Shown one piece after another: positions 62,083 to 64,000 of a DNA stretch of 64,000 nucleotides (its first letter is position 1; the number at the start of each line of letters is the position of its first letter). This DNA is from Turbatrix aceti (taxonomy: Eukaryota > Nematoda > Chromadorea > Rhabditida > Panagrolaimidae). The stretch spans positions 6,333,246 through 6,397,245 of the forward strand of contig OZ017770.1 in NCBI GenBank assembly GCA_963969345.1, in the 5' to 3' direction. The notes beneath the pieces were generated by a model. That model was given only the letters and a program-made list of their open reading frames with translations, was not told where the DNA came from and did no database searches. A program made the translations under genes and the position numbers.

Positions 62083-64000
62083 ATGGCTAAACTCGGTATT
62101 GTCCTGCGCCTGGGTATGGTATTGCTCCTGATCCTGAGTCAGACGGACAGCAGGGGGTTACCAGAACCTACAGTACGCAACCTGCGAGCACGATTTGATG
62201 CTGTGTCAAATTCCATTTATGTTGAGTGGGATTACGCCCCTCCGGAAACAACAGCAAAATTTGGTAAGGGCACGAGTTGTTTTTTTTTGTTTTCTTATAC
62301 AGCCATTTTTCAGACATTGAGTTTGTTGTTCGTTATCGTGTTATCAACAGAATGTCTTCGGACAGTCAGTGGCGCTTATCTCGGACCGCGGAAAAATCAG
62401 TTCGTCTACACCTAATCGATATCAGAAGCGGTGATGAACTTGAGGTCCAGGTGAAAGTCGAGAGGGGTGGCAGGGTCATCGAGGACTGGGGTCAGCAGCT
62501 TCTCATCTCCGTCGCCAAGAAATTGAACGTCGGAGGCGTCCTGGTCGAAGAGGACGAATTGCTGCCTCCGCTGAACTTTGCCGCCAATGTTTTCGGACCT
62601 CGAAGTGTCAAACTTGAATGGCAAGCCCAAAATTCGCATATTGCCGGGCTCTATTACATTGTCAACGTAAAACAACTCACAGCCCAATCGGGAGAAAACT
62701 TATTCAGACAACAAATTAAAATTGAAGCCACAAATTTCATTCTTAATGACCTGGTGCCCGGAGAGCGGTATGAAATGACCATTCGATCCGCAACTTCGCC
62801 TACTGAGGTATCTTCAACCGCTGCCATAGTAGAGATTTCGATGCCCAAAGGTATTATAAAATATTTTTTGAACATTGTTAGGGTTGTTTTTTTTTCAGAA
62901 GATGAGTATTTTGAAGTTGGAAATCTTATTATCTCAAGTCGCTTTATGAGCAATGGCCGCGGCATTGTTAATCTCACCTGGGAAGTACCACCGCATATGA
63001 TTGGCAAAATCAAAGGTGTTACTTTTTTGTCATCGCTTCAGGAAAATTAATTAAATTATTTACTTTGCAGAATACAAAGTTGAGTACGCTCCTGTCGGTG
63101 TCAATACGTTCAATCAGATTCCATTTACCGGACAGCAACCTTCCGCAACGCTTTATGACTTGCAAAGGTAAACGACTAAATTTTGGGAAATTAATTTGGC
63201 TACAAGTCCGTTTTTAGTGATACCGAGTACGTTTTGCACATCAAAACTCTTCTGGCAAACAACTTGGAAACCCAGAGTGGAGAATTTCGGTTTAAAACTC
63301 CAAAAAGTTTGTCAGAAAAAGATTGTGATGATTTTTAAAAACTTTTTTAGTTGCCGTAAATCCAATTAGCAAAGTGGATGTCATTTATTCATCGAGCGAA
63401 AGTGACGCCGTCAGACTGCAGTGGATTTTGGAACCGTGAGGCTGTGAAACAAAAAAATAAACAAATTTATTGCATCATTTTTTCAGGCATGTTTCGTTAG
63501 ATTTAGTTTCCGGATACGATGTGTACATCTCCGAAGACAAAGACGCGCCAGAAAACAACTGGCGCTACATTCGGTTGGACGGAAAGGAAGCATCTTTGTC
63601 GGTTAGCGATTTGAAGACATCAACGACATACTACGTTCGTATCAACGTTCGTCGTATCGATGGCTTCGTTTATCAGGCACCAAGCATTTACCGCTTCAAA
63701 ACCATTGGTTTGTTTTTTTGGAAGCAATCGTTTTTGTTCAAGAATGTGTTTGTTTAGACAACTTTGCCCAAGGAGTCGAGTCCAGACAAGCCAACTCTCT
63801 TTCGTACAAAAACATTGCTCCTGGCAAAGTCAGCATCACCTGGACTTACCCCGTGAGCATAGAAAAAGATGTCAGGGGAGCACTGATTTTGTACAGCGAT
63901 AACAAACATCTACCGTATGATCAATGGAGGCATATTCGCATTTCTGATTCGCAAACGGCAAGTTTAGGCTCGAACGCTTTATCACAGTTGACATTTTTAT
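62083..64000 (+). CDS. Secreted or surface fibronectin type III repeat protein, 3' truncated by window end
   Basis: Exons: 62083-62263, 62314-62850, 62899-63015, 63071-63167, 63218-63306, 63351-63435, 63487-63707, 63758 to beyond 64000; all phases agree. A signal peptide (GIVLRLGMVLLLILSQTDS) is followed by tandem FN3 domains, recognised by repeated V-x-L-x-W strands (SIYVEWDY, SVKLEWQAQ, IVNLTWEVPP, AVRLQWILEP, KVSITWTYP) and by L-x-P/D-x-T-x-Y-x-[VM]-x-[IV] strands (LVPGERYEMTIRSA, DTEYVLHIKTL, LKTSTTYYVRINV). At least five domains fall in the window. Whether a membrane segment or phosphatase/kinase domain follows cannot be seen, so receptor versus matrix protein is open. Confidence 0.88.

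Overview
This is a piece of an animal nuclear genome, almost certainly a nematode and probably a Trichuris/Trichinella-type (Dorylaimia, clade I) worm. Genes are split by many tiny introns (mostly 41-60 nt, GT..TTTTCAG or TTTTTAG). Several start codons sit within about 0-3 nt of a splice acceptor, as expected for spliced-leader trans-splicing. Intergenic DNA is AT-rich while exons are richer in GC. The genus is inferred from style and gene content; no rRNA or mitochondrial marker is present.

Layout: (1) 1-0.9 kb, a near-perfect long palindrome (fold-back repeat). (2) 1.5-2.6 kb, an Ovo/LIN-48 zinc-finger factor (+). (3) 9.6-3.0 kb (-), a 21-exon gene for six tandem ankyrin modules ending in a DPY-30 motif, with a probable internal alternative first exon. 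(4) 15.1-10.2 kb (-), an unrecognised 17-exon coiled-coil protein. (5) 15.4-16.0 kb (+), a small four-exon gene that no single ORF reveals. (6) 17.5-16.5 kb (-), a compact T-box factor. (7) 19.3-27.5 kb (+), a complete neurofibromin (NF1) with 16 exons. (8) 29.0-32.4 kb (+), a Golgi-type class II alpha-mannosidase. (9) 33.6-33.2 kb (-), a small secreted PAN/apple-like protein. (10) 33.7-38.5 kb, gene-poor AT-rich DNA with one poorly resolved membrane-protein locus. (11) 39.1-38.5 kb (-), mitochondrial ferredoxin FDX2. (12) 39.3-40.3 kb (+), a tetraspanin. (13) 40.6-42.3 kb (+), PIG-S with an apparent frameshift. (14) 43.8-47.7 kb (+), a TRPV channel. (15) 48.8-49.9 kb (+), an ATF4-type bZIP. 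(16) 50.9-52.4 kb (+), a TIKI/TraB metalloprotease. (17) 53.5-52.5 kb (-), a secreted two-Ig protein. (18) 54.0-61.2 kb (+), a myocardin-related factor (MRTF) with RPEL, SAP and coiled-coil parts. (19) 62.1 kb to the edge (+), a secreted FN3-repeat protein, truncated by the window end.

The genes do not form an operon-like pathway. Several belong to signalling systems (Ras-GAP NF1, actin-MRTF, Wnt-inactivating TIKI, tetraspanin) that are, to my knowledge, reduced or missing in Caenorhabditis, so the region looks like ancestral gene content kept by an early-branching nematode. All exon joins were made by hand from splice consensus and reading phase. For every gene with a complete model except PIG-S the exon lengths sum to a whole number of codons.
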